This document shows positions 9,265 through 21,059 of a stretch of 64,000 bases of DNA, one piece after another. Both the position numbers and the translations under genes were made by a program. The stretch is from Campylobacter curvus (GTDB taxonomy: Bacteria; Campylobacterota; Campylobacteria; Campylobacterales; Campylobacteraceae). The first letter of the stretch is position 1, and each line of letters begins with the position of its first letter. The stretch lies in the NCBI RefSeq assembly GCF_013372125.1, contig NZ_CP053826.1, positions 1,736,001 to 1,800,000 of the forward strand, given 5' to 3'. Below the pieces are notes generated by a model. The model worked only from the letters and a program-made list of their open reading frames with translations. It made no database searches and had not been told where the DNA came from.

Positions 9265-10149
9265 TCACTCCACTCTAAGCTCGTATCCGTCTTTGAGAGC
9301 TTCTAGTTTGTATTTGCGCTTTTTATCGAGCATGACTACGACGCGGTAGTAGCTATCGTGCCAGCCGATGATTGCACCCTTGAATACGCCGTTTTCAAAT
9401 TTCAAAGCCCTGGTTTTAAAGCTTCTTGGCGGCCTTGAAAAGTCCATGACGATTTTATTGTCCTCATACGCGAAATGCTTGATATTTTTGCTTTTCGTCA
9501 AAATTTTGAGCTCGCCATCATCAGCGTCAAATTTCACGAAATTCATGAAATTTACGATCTTTGATGAGCTGCGGATATTTGTCTTAGGCTTTACGTTAGG
9601 CGTTATCTTTACATCTATGGGCGTTTTTGCGGGCTCTTGCGCGCTTTGAGCTTTTACGGCTTCGTTTGATTTTTGAGTGTCGAGATTTATCATGACGACG
9701 CTTGGCGCACTCATCGACAAGGTCCTATTTATATCTTTTTTAACAGTTAGATTAGTGTCGTTTTTGTCTGAAATTTTAACAGGCGTCGCCACTTTTGGCA
9801 GGGCGAGCTCTGGCATAGTGACCGAGACATCGAGCTTTTTAGCAACCATTGGCTCCGGATTTTTGAGCTTTTCGATGACGTATTCGTTTTTCCAGTCAAC
9901 GGTCTTATTAATGTCCGAGATGACCTTTTCTTTTATGCTGCCGTCGTTTGCGCGGTATCTTATCGTGATGCCAAGAAGCAGGCTCATATCGCTGGGGAAT
10001 TTTATATCTTGCCTGTCAAATTCCGGATACTGCTCGACGATATTCGTCGTCATCACGCTGGTATTTAGCTCGCTGATAGGAACAAACGGATTCTCCCGCG
10101 CGCTCAAGATAGCCGCCGACATACAAAACAAAAGCCAAAATTTTCTCAT
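9265..10149 (-). CDS. cgpA: CgpA-like exported protein with five N-glycosylation sequons
   Basis: A 294-residue protein with a signal peptide (residues 1 to 17) and a C-terminal half (about 195 to 294) rich in short beta strands that resembles AMIN-type domains. Its position after ftsB-like, eno and recA is that of the C. jejuni glycoprotein CgpA (Cj1670c). Five bacterial N-glycosylation sequons (D/E-X-N-X-S/T) are visible: ELNTS (Asn29), DINKT (Asn81), DKNDT (Asn130), DTNLT (Asn133) and DINRT (Asn141). The last three sit in a low-complexity linker. PglB-type oligosaccharyltransferase would modify these in the periplasm. The function of the protein is unknown; the orthology rests on gene order and sequons. 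Confidence 0.75.
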   Translation of the reverse strand: MRKFWLLFCMSAAILSARENPFVPISELNTSVMTTNIVEQYPEFDRQDIKFPSDMSLLLGITIRYRANDGSIKEKVISDINKTVDWKNEYVIEKLKNPEPMVAKKLDVSVTMPELALPKVATPVKISDKNDTNLTVKKDINRTLSMSAPSVVMINLDTQKSNEAVKAQSAQEPAKTPIDVKITPNVKPKTNIRSSSKIVNFMNFVKFDADDGELKILTKSKNIKHFAYEDNKIVMDFSRPPRSFKTRALKFENGVFKGAIIGWHDSYYRVVVMLDKKRKYKLEALKDGYELRVE

Positions 10150-10154
10150 CGTTT

Positions 10155-10433
10155 CTACTTTTTATTGGATTCGGGCTCGAGCTCTTTTAGCTCGAAATAC
10201 TCTTTTTGAAGCTGTGCATTTACTTTTTTTAAAATTTCGACATCCTCGCTGAGGCGCTCTTTTTTGCTCTGCAAGCTTAGCATCACGTCCAAAGAGCGCT
10301 TGCCAAACATCATATTGCCGATATATATGCCAAATGCGATGACACAAATGACGGCTATGATGTGGCGTAAAAATGATTTCAAAAGGTATGATTTCTTGAC
10401 TTTCCTATCATACTCTCTTAAAATTTCACTCAA
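10155..10433 (-). CDS. FtsB/DivIC-like septum formation initiator
   Basis: A 92-residue bitopic membrane protein: basic cytoplasmic N-terminus (1 to 20), one membrane helix (about 24 to 43) and a periplasmic coiled coil (about 47 to 85) with heptad leucines. This is the layout of FtsB/DivIC, which joins FtsL and FtsQ in the division complex. Position directly after eno is the same as in C. jejuni and as ftsB in E. coli. The start overlaps the eno stop by 4 bases. Sequence identity in this family is low, so the call rests on layout and neighbourhood. Confidence 0.75.
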   Translation of the reverse strand: MSEILREYDRKVKKSYLLKSFLRHIIAVICVIAFGIYIGNMMFGKRSLDVMLSLQSKKERLSEDVEILKKVNAQLQKEYFELKELEPESNKK

Positions 10434-11680
10434 ATATCATCTCCTAAAAACTCGCCGTTTTCAAGCTCGATCTCGAGCAAGCGGTTGTATTTCGCATTCC
10501 GCTCGCTACGCGATGTGGCACCGGTCTTGATCTCGCCGGTGTTTAGCGCTACGGCAAAATCAGCTATAAAGCTGTCCTCGCTCTCGCCGCTTCTGTGGCT
10601 CATTATGCAGCGATATCCGTTTCTTTGCGCTAGGCGCACGGTCTGCATCGTCTGAGTCACGGAGCCGATCTGATTTGGCTTGATGAGGATCGCGTTTGCG
10701 ATGTTTTTTTGGATACCTTCGCGTAAAATTTTCTCGTTTGTGACAAACAAATCATCGCCTACGAGCTGAATTTTATCTCCAAGCCTTGCCGTTAGCTTCG
10801 CCCAGCCGTCCCAGTCATCTTCGCTAAGGCCGTCCTCTATAGAAAATATCGGATATTTTTCACAAAGCTTAGCGTAATACTCTATGAGCTGCTCGCTTGA
10901 AAATTTCTTGCCCTCAAGTTCGTAAGCGCCGTCTTTATAAAGCTCGCTGGAAGCCACGTCAAGAGCTAGCTTGATCTGCTTTCCAGCCTCATATCCGGCC
11001 TCGCCGATCGCTTGCATTATGAGCTTTAACGGCTCTTCGTTGTCCTTTAAATTCGGTGCAAATCCACCCTCATCGCCCACAGCCGTGCTGTGACCTGCCG
11101 CGTTTAAGATGGCTTTTAGTTTATGATAAATTTCAGTAGCCGCCCTGAGTGCGTCGCTGAAATTTGAAAATCCAAAAGGCATTATCATGAACTCTTGAAA
11201 ATCCACGCTGTTGTTTGCGTGTGCGCCGCCGTTTATGATGTTAAACATCGGTACAGGCAAGATGCTGGCGTTCGCACCGCCAAGATAGCGGTAAAGCGGG
11301 ATATTTAGGCTCTTTGCAGCGGCGCGTGCAGCAGCCATGGACACGCCAAGCACGGCATTTGCGCCTAAATTCGAATAGTTGTCCGTCCCGTCTAGCTCGC
11401 GCATCTCATCGTCGATAGCTTTTTGATTGAACGCATCAAGCCCGATGACGACCTCCGCGATACGCTCATTTACGTTTGCAACGGCCTTTAATACACCCTT
11501 GCCGCCATATCTAGCCTCTTTATCGCGAAGCTCCAGCGCCTCGCGCTTGCCCGTGCTGGCTCCGCTTGGCACTACCGCGCTTGCGACCGTGCCGTCGCTG
11601 AGAGTCACACTCGCGCGAACGGTCGGGTTGCCCCTACTATCTAAAACCTCGTGAGCTGTAACGTCTTCAATAAAAATCAT
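10430..11680 (-). CDS. eno: Enolase
   Basis: Enolase interconverts 2-phosphoglycerate and phosphoenolpyruvate with two Mg ions. The 416-residue length is normal. The family signature [14 protein letters not shown] carries the catalytic lysine, the metal ligands lie in [22 protein letters not shown] and [10 protein letters not shown], and [18 protein letters not shown] is the substrate loop. It overlaps recA upstream and ftsB-like downstream by 4 bases each, so the three are one translationally coupled set. In Campylobacter, which lacks a full glycolytic pathway, enolase mainly works in gluconeogenesis; here it could also use 2-phosphoglycerate made by the glycerate kinase at 8096. Confidence 0.97.
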   Translation of the reverse strand: MIFIEDVTAHEVLDSRGNPTVRASVTLSDGTVASAVVPSGASTGKREALELRDKEARYGGKGVLKAVANVNERIAEVVIGLDAFNQKAIDDEMRELDGTDNYSNLGANAVLGVSMAAARAAAKSLNIPLYRYLGGANASILPVPMFNIINGGAHANNSVDFQEFMIMPFGFSNFSDALRAATEIYHKLKAILNAAGHSTAVGDEGGFAPNLKDNEEPLKLIMQAIGEAGYEAGKQIKLALDVASSELYKDGAYELEGKKFSSEQLIEYYAKLCEKYPIFSIEDGLSEDDWDGWAKLTARLGDKIQLVGDDLFVTNEKILREGIQKNIANAILIKPNQIGSVTQTMQTVRLAQRNGYRCIMSHRSGESEDSFIADFAVALNTGEIKTGATSRSERNAKYNRLLEIELENGEFLGDDI

Positions 11681-12771
11681 TCTTCCTCTCCTGTTTGTTT
11701 ATCATCATCATCGTCTTTACCGCTGGTTAGCAAATGGTCTATGCCCATCGAGCCCTTGATAGAGGCGACGATCTCATCGGCTGTTTGCGGATGCTCTTTC
11801 AAATAGGCTTTCGCGTTTTCTCTGCCTTGTCCGAGCTTTTCGGCCTTGTAGCTAAACCACGCGCCGCTTTTATCTATGATATCGAGCTTGACGCCGTAGT
11901 CTATTATCTCGCCTTCGCGGCTGATGCCCTCGCCATACATGATGTCAAATTCCGCGACCTTAAACGGAGGCGCGACCTTGTTTTTGACGACTTTAGCTTT
12001 CGTGCGGTTGCCGATAGGCTCTTCATTTTGCTTTAACGTAGCGATCTTTCGTACGTCGATACGAACGGAGGAGTAAAATTTTAGTGCATTTCCGCCTGTG
12101 GTGGTCTCAGGCGTGCCATAACCCATCATGCCGATCTTCATGCGGATCTGGTTGATAAATATGACCGTAGTTTTCATCTTGCTTAGTATGCCGGTGAGCT
12201 TTCTTAGCGCCTGGCTCATCAAACGCGCCTGAAGCCCCACGTGCTGATCGCCCATGTCACCCTCTACCTCGCTCTTTGGCGTAAGTGCGGCGACGCTATC
12301 GACTACGATGAGATCGACCGCTCCCGTCCTGGCTAAGGTCTCTACGATCTCAAGAGCCTGCTCGCCAAAATCAGGCTGAGAGACGTAAAGGTTGTCCGTA
12401 TCCACGCCTAAATTCGAAGCGTATTTTACATCAAGGGCGTGCTCGGCATCGACGAACGCGCAGATCCCTCCGGCCTTTTGGCACTCGGCGATGATATGTA
12501 AAGTAAGCGTCGTCTTACCCGAACTCTCGGGCCCGTAAATTTCGATTATCCTGCCCTTTGGCACGCCGCCTATACCAAGTGCTAGATCAAGCCCTATCGA
12601 GCCGGTGGGGATGCTCTCTATCGGCTCGACTTGTTTATCGCCAAGCCTTAAAAGCGTACCTTTGCCAAATGCTTTATCGATCTGCTTCAAAGCCAGGTCG
12701 ATGGCCTTTTTCTTGTCGGCCTCAAGCTCCAAAGGGACTAGTTTTTTGTCGCTGTCTTTTTCTTTTGCCAT
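11677..12771 (-). CDS. recA: Recombinase A
   Basis: RecA forms filaments on single-stranded DNA for strand exchange and SOS signalling. The Walker A motif GPESSGKT is at residues 80 to 87, and the Walker B region [12 protein letters not shown], the L1 loop and the [24 protein letters not shown]2 region are intact. At 364 residues it is a little longer than E. coli RecA; the tail is strongly acidic (a run of five Asp followed by QTGEEE), as in other RecA C-termini that restrain activity. An N-terminal charged stretch (1 to 15) is also extra. The gene overlaps eno by 4 bases. Confidence 0.97.
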   Translation of the reverse strand: MAKEKDSDKKLVPLELEADKKKAIDLALKQIDKAFGKGTLLRLGDKQVEPIESIPTGSIGLDLALGIGGVPKGRIIEIYGPESSGKTTLTLHIIAECQKAGGICAFVDAEHALDVKYASNLGVDTDNLYVSQPDFGEQALEIVETLARTGAVDLIVVDSVAALTPKSEVEGDMGDQHVGLQARLMSQALRKLTGILSKMKTTVIFINQIRMKIGMMGYGTPETTTGGNALKFYSSVRIDVRKIATLKQNEEPIGNRTKAKVVKNKVAPPFKVAEFDIMYGEGISREGEIIDYGVKLDIIDKSGAWFSYKAEKLGQGRENAKAYLKEHPQTADEIVASIKGSMGIDHLLTSGKDDDDDKQTGEEE

Positions 12772-12860
12772 GTTTTACCTTGTGATAAATTTGGCTTGAT
12801 TTTATCCAAAAACAGATGAATTTTTGTTGATTTTGCGATTTTGACGGCTAAAGGCGAAAT

Positions 12861-13349
12861 TTAATCGCAGATTATGATGTCCTCGCCAAGCCTTGAAGCA
12901 AGATCTATGAGCCTAAAAAGCCTCTTTTCTTCGCATAAAAATGCGAAAATTTGATCGCCCGCGATGTAAAATCCAAGCGCGAGAGGAGGGTTTAAATTTC
13001 GCACGCAAAGGCTTATGAAATCCTGCGAGATAGCCTCCTCGCCAGCCGTCACGTGCTGCTTTAAATTTTGCTCTTTTATCAGCGCGACAAAGACCTTTTG
13101 GCTTATTTTCTTTGAAAATTTCAGTATCAAATTTTTACCCGCCAGATAGTCGCAAAGATCCTTAAAATTTACTATATCAGGCTCAAATTCCGTGTCAAAT
13201 TCGCGCGCAAAGGCAAATAGGCTTTTATCACGATCGACCAGCGAGATTTCATGCTCGCTTTGAGCCTTTCTAGCGCGCCAGATCGCGTAAAATCCGATGC
13301 AAGCAAACACTACCGACATCGTCAAAATTTCACTCATCAGCTCTTTCAT
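12861..13349 (-). CDS. Membrane-anchored protein of unknown function (Cj1674-like position)
   Basis: A 162-residue protein with one N-terminal membrane helix (about 7 to 25) followed by a soluble cytoplasmic or periplasmic domain without motifs I know. It lies between recA and murB, where C. jejuni has the uncharacterised Cj1674; orthology is inferred from this position only. The start lies 8 bases after the murB stop and GGAGCGAG precedes it, so it belongs to the murB-fliQ-mqnD transcript. No function can be given. Confidence 0.7.
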   Translation of the reverse strand: MKELMSEILTMSVVFACIGFYAIWRARKAQSEHEISLVDRDKSLFAFAREFDTEFEPDIVNFKDLCDYLAGKNLILKFSKKISQKVFVALIKEQNLKQHVTAGEEAISQDFISLCVRNLNPPLALGFYIAGDQIFAFLCEEKRLFRLIDLASRLGEDIIICD

Positions 13350-13357
13350 CTCGCTCC

Positions 13358-14131
13358 TTAAAGTATCACGACCTCTGTTTTAAGCTCGGTGCCAAATTCC
13401 GCCTTTACGAGCTTTTGAGCCAGAGCTATCAGCGCAGTCGCGTCCTCAAAGGTCGCGTGATCAAAATTTATCAAAAAATTTGCGTGCTTTTCGCTAAATT
13501 TCGCCCCGCCTATCGCATGCCCCTTTAGCCCGACAGCCTCGATGAGCCGCCCGGCAAAATCGCCAGCAGGATTGATAAAACAGCTGCCAAAGCTCGCTCC
13601 ACTTGGCTGATTTGCGCGTTTGGCGGCAAATTCATCCACAAGCGGCGCGTCAAAGCCATGTGAAATTTTAAATTTCGCCCCAAATATCGGCTCTTTTATA
13701 CCGCTCGTGCGGTAGGCGAAATTTATCCGCTCTAGCTCGCGCCAGCCGTCTTTAAAGAGCACATGCGTGAGCGCGTCGCTTATGCTGCGCCCGCAAAGTC
13801 CGGCGTTCATCTTGACTAGCCCGCCAAGCGTGCCCGGGATGTTTCGCAACATCTCAAAGCCCGTTATATCGTACTTTTTTGCGTAGTTATAGATCGCGCC
13901 GCTCTTTGTCGCGCCGCCGATCTCGAGAGATTCGCCGTCTATTTTTATGTAGTCGAAATTTTCGCCCAGCATCGCTAGTTTTGGCGGATTTGGCGAGACG
14001 AGGATGTTGTTGCCGCCGCCTATGATCACTCTGTCATCAAAATTTTCATCGGTGAAATTTACGATCAAGACCTCGTGTATGCCGCCGATCTTGACGGAGC
14101 TGAATTTAGCAAAATCTATCTTCTTGATCAC
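13358..14131 (-). CDS. murB: UDP-N-acetylenolpyruvoylglucosamine reductase
   Basis: MurB reduces UDP-GlcNAc-enolpyruvate to UDP-MurNAc with FAD and NADPH in peptidoglycan synthesis. The open frame continues upstream into fliQ, but the start is best placed at the GTG at 14131, which overlaps the fliQ TGA by 4 bases (GTGA) and gives a 257-residue protein beginning MIKKIDFAKFSSVKIGG, close to the usual size in Campylobacter. FAD-binding elements IIGGGNNILVS and GMLRNIPGTLGGLVKMNAG-like residues, and the catalytic serine region SGASFGSCFINP followed by RLIEAVGLKGHAIGGAKFSEKHANF, are all present. This is the short MurB type that lacks the extra E. coli domain loop. Confidence 0.93.
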   Translation of the reverse strand: MIKKIDFAKFSSVKIGGIHEVLIVNFTDENFDDRVIIGGGNNILVSPNPPKLAMLGENFDYIKIDGESLEIGGATKSGAIYNYAKKYDITGFEMLRNIPGTLGGLVKMNAGLCGRSISDALTHVLFKDGWRELERINFAYRTSGIKEPIFGAKFKISHGFDAPLVDEFAAKRANQPSGASFGSCFINPAGDFAGRLIEAVGLKGHAIGGAKFSEKHANFLINFDHATFEDATALIALAQKLVKAEFGTELKTEVVIL

Positions 14132-14394
14132 TGGATAAATTCCGGGATATAATCGATCATGCGCGTAGTAAATTCCACCATCATCGAGACCATCCACGGC
14201 ATCAAAAATATTATCACGACGACGACTAGAATGATCTTTGGCACGAAGCTCAGAGTAGTCTCGTTTATCTGCGTGGTAGCCTGAAATATCGAGATGATAA
14301 GGCCTGCGATGAGCCCGCTTAAAAGCATCGGCAGGCTAAGATAGAGCGCGACCTTAAACGTCTCGATACCAAGGGCGACGAGCGTGCTTTGCAT
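14128..14394 (-). CDS. fliQ: Flagellar export component FliQ
   Basis: FliQ is a small inner-membrane component of the flagellar type III export gate. The protein is 88 residues with two long hydrophobic helices (about 14 to 40 and 50 to 76) and the family hallmarks LPMLLSGLIAGLIISIFQA and TQINETTLSFVPKI. It shares one base with the mqnD stop (TGATG) and four with the murB GTG start, so it is embedded in a housekeeping operon and not in a flagellar one, as in C. jejuni. Confidence 0.95.
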   Translation of the reverse strand: MQSTLVALGIETFKVALYLSLPMLLSGLIAGLIISIFQATTQINETTLSFVPKIILVVVVIIFLMPWMVSMMVEFTTRMIDYIPEFIQ

Positions 14395-15266
14395 CAGCTA
14401 AACCTCGCGTCGTTGTATTCAGTCGGGATCAGGTAGTCGTGCGCGTCTATGGGCTGTGGGTAGAAGCCTTGATCGTAGCCTATCTCAAAGAGCCTATTTA
14501 GGGCCTTTAGCTGCGTCTCGTTCATGCTAATTGAGTCTTTATTGGCGTATAAATCGAGGTAAATTTTAAGCTTTTCTTTATCGACACGGATCAAATTTCG
14601 CTCCATCAACATGTGCGATAAAAACGGCTTGTGCGCTGTGGCGATAGCAACGGCCTTTGTCAGTACTCGCTCGCACTCTATCGCGTCAGTGAGCGGCAAT
14701 GAACGGCGAAGCGCCATACCGCCAAGCGGAAGCGGTAAATTTTCGCCCGCGAGCTCGCGCCAGACGTCCCAGATCTCGCGCTCTACCTCGAGCTCGCTAG
14801 AAAAGCCTAAAATACTCTCGTGGATAAGCACGCCGGCATCGACCTCGCCGCTAAGCACGGCATTTTCGATCTCTAAGAAATTTTTATAAACGATACGCGC
14901 CTCGGGATATGCCGCGCGGAAAAGAAGGGCGTTTGTAGTATGAGCGCCAGAGAGTGCGACCTTGAAATTTCGTTTTAGATTTACGCCTCTTTTTTTGATG
15001 AGCTTTGGCCCGTAGCCCTCTCCAAAGCTGACGGCACACCTTAAAAGCGCGTAGTCATCGCTTATGAATGGATAGAGCGCAAAGCTGATCGCAGTGGCGG
15101 TGTAAGTGCCTTTTAGCGCCTCCTCGTTTAGCGTCTGGATGTCTAAAGCGTTGTTGGTAAATGATAAATTTTTACTGCCGACCCAGCCAAATTTTATAGC
15201 CATATACATGAAAATATCGTCTGCATCGGGCGAGTGGGCTACATCTATATGCTTTATATTTTTCAA
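14394..15266 (-). CDS. mqnD: 1,4-dihydroxy-6-naphthoate synthase
   Basis: MqnD converts cyclic dehypoxanthine futalosine to 1,4-dihydroxy-6-naphthoate in the futalosine route to menaquinone, the route used by Campylobacter and Helicobacter. The protein is 290 residues with the N-terminal HSPDADDIFMYMA signature, the SGAHTTNALLFR segment and VDAGVLIHESILGF, all typical of MqnD rather than the related MqnA. The fold is that of periplasmic-binding proteins, but there is no signal peptide. It heads the transcript mqnD-fliQ-murB-12861 gene, with 1-base and 4-base overlaps. Confidence 0.9.
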   Translation of the reverse strand: MKNIKHIDVAHSPDADDIFMYMAIKFGWVGSKNLSFTNNALDIQTLNEEALKGTYTATAISFALYPFISDDYALLRCAVSFGEGYGPKLIKKRGVNLKRNFKVALSGAHTTNALLFRAAYPEARIVYKNFLEIENAVLSGEVDAGVLIHESILGFSSELEVEREIWDVWRELAGENLPLPLGGMALRRSLPLTDAIECERVLTKAVAIATAHKPFLSHMLMERNLIRVDKEKLKIYLDLYANKDSISMNETQLKALNRLFEIGYDQGFYPQPIDAHDYLIPTEYNDARFS

Positions 15267-15296
15267 ATTTCATCCTTTAGGGGGATTATAGCCCAA

Positions 15297-15480
15297 AAAT
15301 GCTTTATTTTTAAAAGGCTGTTTTTGCTTCGCTTCACTACTCAAGTGCTATTTGCGAATTCCTTGTCAGCAAAGTGCGGGGGCTAGTAGTCCAACATATA
15401 GCACGATTTTTACTTCACACTGTTCGCATTCTCTTGCTCTTAAAAATTAAAAATCAATATTTTGTCAAAACAGAGCCAAA
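15297..15480 (+). repeat. Intergenic repeat family 1, copy a
   Basis: This 289-base gap between mqnD and the nicotinate phosphoribosyltransferase gene holds no convincing open frame. It carries the family core CATATAGCACGATTTTTAC at 15400-15418 and ends with AACAGAGCCAAAATTTT, the reverse complement of the common end GGCTCTGTT. The left end is degraded (AAAGGCTGTTTTTGC). Confidence 0.55.
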
Positions 15481-15555
15481 ATTTTAAAAAGAGCCTCTTA
15501 AAATCATCGGAATGAAATTTCAGCTATTCCTACCCGCACCCTTTAGCCGCTAAAT

Positions 15556-16653
15556 TTAGCCCTTAAATTCTACTTTTTCCAGCCTCGAAGAGTGCAAAAT
15601 TTTACGCCCGACCTTGGCCTCTTGCTTGCCGTTTAGCTCGACTAGATCGCCCGTAAAGCCACATCTGTTGTTTATGACGTTAAAGCTTCCCACCCCGTAA
15701 ATATCGACCGGCGTATCATGCCTCTCAAAATCAGCTATCTTTTTAGGATCGAACCCCGAGCTAACGACGATCTTGACATATTTAAAGCCGTTACCATCAA
15801 GCGCCTTGCGCAGTGCAAAGATAAGTTGCTTGCAAACTCCATGCGGATCGAATCCGCCAGTGTCCTTGCCTTCAAAATATCTATCTATCAAATTTTTAGA
15901 CGTATCGACCCTTACCGCTGCGAGCCTGTTCCCAAGCGCATTTGCCGCTTTTAGTGCGTCTGCTATCACGTCGTTGTTGTAATCAACCAGCGCCGTTACC
16001 TTTTCGTCAGGAAAGGTCTTTGCATAAAGCTCACATGCCTTTACGACATCGCCTCCGCACATTTGAATAAGCGCGTGAGGCATCGTGCCCATGCCCTTAC
16101 CGCCCCACCAAAGTCCCTGCGCATCGGTAGAGACTCGGCTCACGCCGGCAACGTAAGTGGCGTATCCGTCGCCTATTTGCGTCGCTATGTCGTCTTGTCT
16201 GTCGGCCATGCTAAAGACGGCTTTATCGCCTGCGGCCGCTAAAATGTCATGCACGTTTGTAGCTACCGAGCTCCTACGCGTAAGGACGGCGTCTATGATA
16301 TTTTCTAAAAAGCCGAAATTTTCATATTTGCCGCTGACCTTGAGCGCAGGTTCGTTTGCATTTATAATATCGCCGTCGTTTAACGCGAAAATTTCAAGCT
16401 CTTCAGGGTGCTTGGCAAATGTATGTAAAACCACGATGGCCTCATCTATGCCGCACAACATGATGTTGTCATTTCGCTGAAAAAACTGCATAGTGACATG
16501 CTGGTTTGGTAAATTTTCGCTGATTATCTTATTTATTTTCAAAAAATACTTGGCGGTGTAAAAGCCGTCGGCTATTTTGCTATCTAGCCTGAATGTTTGA
16601 TTCGTGAGCCTCTTTATTTTCCCTTGTCGTTTCAACTCTATCTCATTTTGCAT
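15556..16653 (-). CDS. Nicotinate phosphoribosyltransferase
   Basis: The enzyme joins nicotinate and PRPP to give nicotinate mononucleotide in NAD salvage. Family features are the C-terminal barrel with VRVDTSKNLIDRYF, the phosphate-binding IVVSSGFDPKKIADF and VDIYGVGSFNVINNRCGFTGD. The open frame starts at 16695, but the internal ATG at 16653 (MQNEIELKRQGKIKRLT) gives the normal N-terminus and a 365-residue protein. No strong ribosome binding site is visible for either. A run of nine C (16744-16752; nine G in the transcript) lies about 90 bases upstream of the start and may affect expression. Confidence 0.88.
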   Translation of the reverse strand: MQNEIELKRQGKIKRLTNQTFRLDSKIADGFYTAKYFLKINKIISENLPNQHVTMQFFQRNDNIMLCGIDEAIVVLHTFAKHPEELEIFALNDGDIINANEPALKVSGKYENFGFLENIIDAVLTRRSSVATNVHDILAAAGDKAVFSMADRQDDIATQIGDGYATYVAGVSRVSTDAQGLWWGGKGMGTMPHALIQMCGGDVVKACELYAKTFPDEKVTALVDYNNDVIADALKAANALGNRLAAVRVDTSKNLIDRYFEGKDTGGFDPHGVCKQLIFALRKALDGNGFKYVKIVVSSGFDPKKIADFERHDTPVDIYGVGSFNVINNRCGFTGDLVELNGKQEAKVGRKILHSSRLEKVEFKG

Positions 16654-16743
16654 AATGGCTTCTTTTATATAGATTGTTTTATTAGATTTACACACAACAC
16701 TTACACTAATTTTTTCACTAACAAATACCTAAAATATACTTAA

Positions 16744-16752
16744 CCCCCCCCC
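16744..16752 (-). promoter_or_regulatory. G9 homopolymer upstream of the nicotinate phosphoribosyltransferase
   Basis: Nine C on the top strand, so nine G in the sense direction of the downstream gene. In Campylobacter, G tracts of 8 or more bases commonly change length during replication. Here it would alter promoter spacing or a leader structure, not a reading frame. Confidence 0.7.
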
Positions 16753-16786
16753 ACCTATTTCACTACTGCTTTATATCTATTCTATA

Positions 16787-17179
16787 TCACCCTACCATCT
16801 TCTCTTTCATCTTTTTAGTCTTGCTCTTCGTATCTTCTTTTATGTCTTTACTTTTATCTTCTGCCTTACTCTTTATCTTTTCTTTGGTCTCTTTTACTTT
16901 ATCTTTTTGCTTTTTAGCTTTTTCTTTTATGCTAGTATCTCCTGAGGTAGAAATATCTGATTTTAAATTTTCATATGTCTTGTCACCTATGCCATTTACT
17001 TTCTTTAGATCCTCTATGGAGTTGAATTTGTTTGCCTTCCTATACTCTATTATGGCATCTGCCTTAGAGCTTCCTATACCATCCAAGCTCATGAGCTCCT
17101 CTTTAGTAGCAGTGTTTAAATTTACAGCTGCCAACGCTAATGAAGCAGTAGCTATCAATGACAATAATACCTTGTTCAT
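16787..17179 (-). CDS. ComEA-like helix-hairpin-helix protein with a charged tail
   Basis: A 130-residue exported protein: signal peptide (1 to about 18), then a ComEA-type helix-hairpin-helix pair (about 19 to 75; VNLNTATKEELMSLDGIGSSKA and KVNGIGDKTYENLK) that binds DNA in the periplasm and pulls incoming DNA during natural transformation. The last 50 residues (about 80 to 130) are almost only Lys, Glu, Asp, Ser and Thr, a low-complexity extension not found in the compact ComEA of C. jejuni as I know it. The reading frame is more AT-rich than its neighbours. Confidence 0.8.
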   Translation of the reverse strand: MNKVLLSLIATASLALAAVNLNTATKEELMSLDGIGSSKADAIIEYRKANKFNSIEDLKKVNGIGDKTYENLKSDISTSGDTSIKEKAKKQKDKVKETKEKIKSKAEDKSKDIKEDTKSKTKKMKEKMVG

Positions 17180-17368
17180 GTTTGTTCCTTTGATTTGAAT
17201 TGAGGAGTGATTTTAGCATAGCAATCATAAATTTACATATAGAAGATAGGTGGATTTTATATTTTATGGATATTTTTATATTGTATGGATCAAATTTTTA
17301 TAGTTTTATCATTTGAGTCAAGTTATTAAAGATCATGATTTATGAAAGAAAGTTTAGTATAAATAACA

Positions 17369-17489
17369 AAGCCCGCAGCGACCTACTTTTCCAACATCCC
17401 AGTAAGGGAGAGTATCATCAGCCATGACGAGCTTAGCTTCTTGGTTCGAGATGGAGCAAGGCGTTTCCTCGTCTGTATAGCCACGGGCA
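17369..17489 (-). rRNA. rrf: 5S ribosomal RNA
   Basis: The complement holds the paired 5S ends (GCCCGC at 17371 pairs with the GTGGC/GGGC side near 17485) and internal 5S features such as GAGAGTA and the loop E region; length about 120 bases. It lies about 450 bases downstream of 23S in the same transcript direction. End positions are estimates within a few bases. Confidence 0.88.
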
Positions 17490-17519
17490 GTGTTAAATAA
17501 AAAATTGCTGCAGAATTTT

Positions 17520-17625
17520 AGTTTATACTTCGTTGTGCTTTACTACGAACTTCAGTCACATACTATATGTATGCTCCTTCGTTCTTGCTTCGTTCGCCTC
17601 GTCTAAACTAAAATTTCTTTGTAAT
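17520..17625 (+). repeat. Repeat family 2, copy A (23S-5S spacer)
   Basis: A palindromic core TCACATACTATATGTATGCT (17556-17575) is flanked by arms rich in CTTCGTT and CTCGTCT, with AGTTTA-like outer ends. The same module recurs at about 17810-17890, 21600-21690 and 21712-21805 in this operon and once at about 54185-54275. Confidence 0.6.
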
Positions 17626-17799
17626 TTAATCAATCTAGTTTTATTATACCAGGTTAGTTAAATTTAGAAATTTCTTGTTTAACACTGCTTTTATTGTTAA
17701 AAGTCAAAGCGATGTTTCAATGATAAAAACAAGGTCTTGTTCGGATATGAATTTAGATTAGAAATCTTATCAATTTTAATGCTAAACAATTTTAAGAAC

Positions 17800-17895
17800 T
17801 ATTTTTTCGCTAGGCGAGGCAGACGAGTAAAGACGAGGGAGCGTATGTTTTATACGTGACCGAAGTCTGAAACGAAGTCTAACGAAGCATAGTAG
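17800..17895 (-). repeat. Repeat family 2, copy B (23S-5S spacer)
   Basis: On the minus strand this reads TCACGTATAAAACATACGCT between CTTCGTTT and CTCGTCT arms, opposite to copy A. Copies A and B occupy most of the 450-base spacer and could pair with each other in the precursor RNA. Confidence 0.6.
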
Positions 17896-17920
17896 AAAAA
17901 ATAGGAATTAAAATTTATCC

Positions 17921-17938
17921 TTAACAAGGAAGTGATGC
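17921..17938 (-). other. 3' arm of the pre-23S processing stem
   Basis: TTAACAAGGAAGTGATGC is the exact reverse complement of 21143-21160 on the other side of 23S. An 18-base-pair perfect stem around 23S is the expected RNase III substrate. Confidence 0.8.
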
Positions 17939-17940
17939 TT

Positions 17941-20962
<3,022 letters not shown>

Positions 20963-20964
20963 TA

Positions 20965-21059
20965 ACTTCTCGCAAGAGCAAAGCTCTTGCTCCGACAAGG
21001 AGTGCAAGCACTCCCTTGACCCACCTAAAGCACACCGCTTCTTTCGGAAGCGCCGTATA
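20965..21059 (-). repeat. Structured rrn repeat R1 (23S 5' spacer)
   Basis: Three adjacent hairpins: GCAAGAGC-AAA-GCTCTTGC (20972-20990), AAGGAGTGC / GCACTCCCTT (about 20997-21015) and CGCTTC-TTTC-GGAAGCG (21036-21052), with the invariant run TTGACCCACCTAAAG between the second and third. The layout matches R2, R3 and R4, but the stem sequences differ. Confidence 0.75.

Noticed and set aside
13358-14197. murB start at the ATG 14197
   Set aside because: It would add 22 residues unlike MurB and a long overlap with fliQ; the GTG at 14131 overlaps the fliQ stop as GTGA and gives the usual length.
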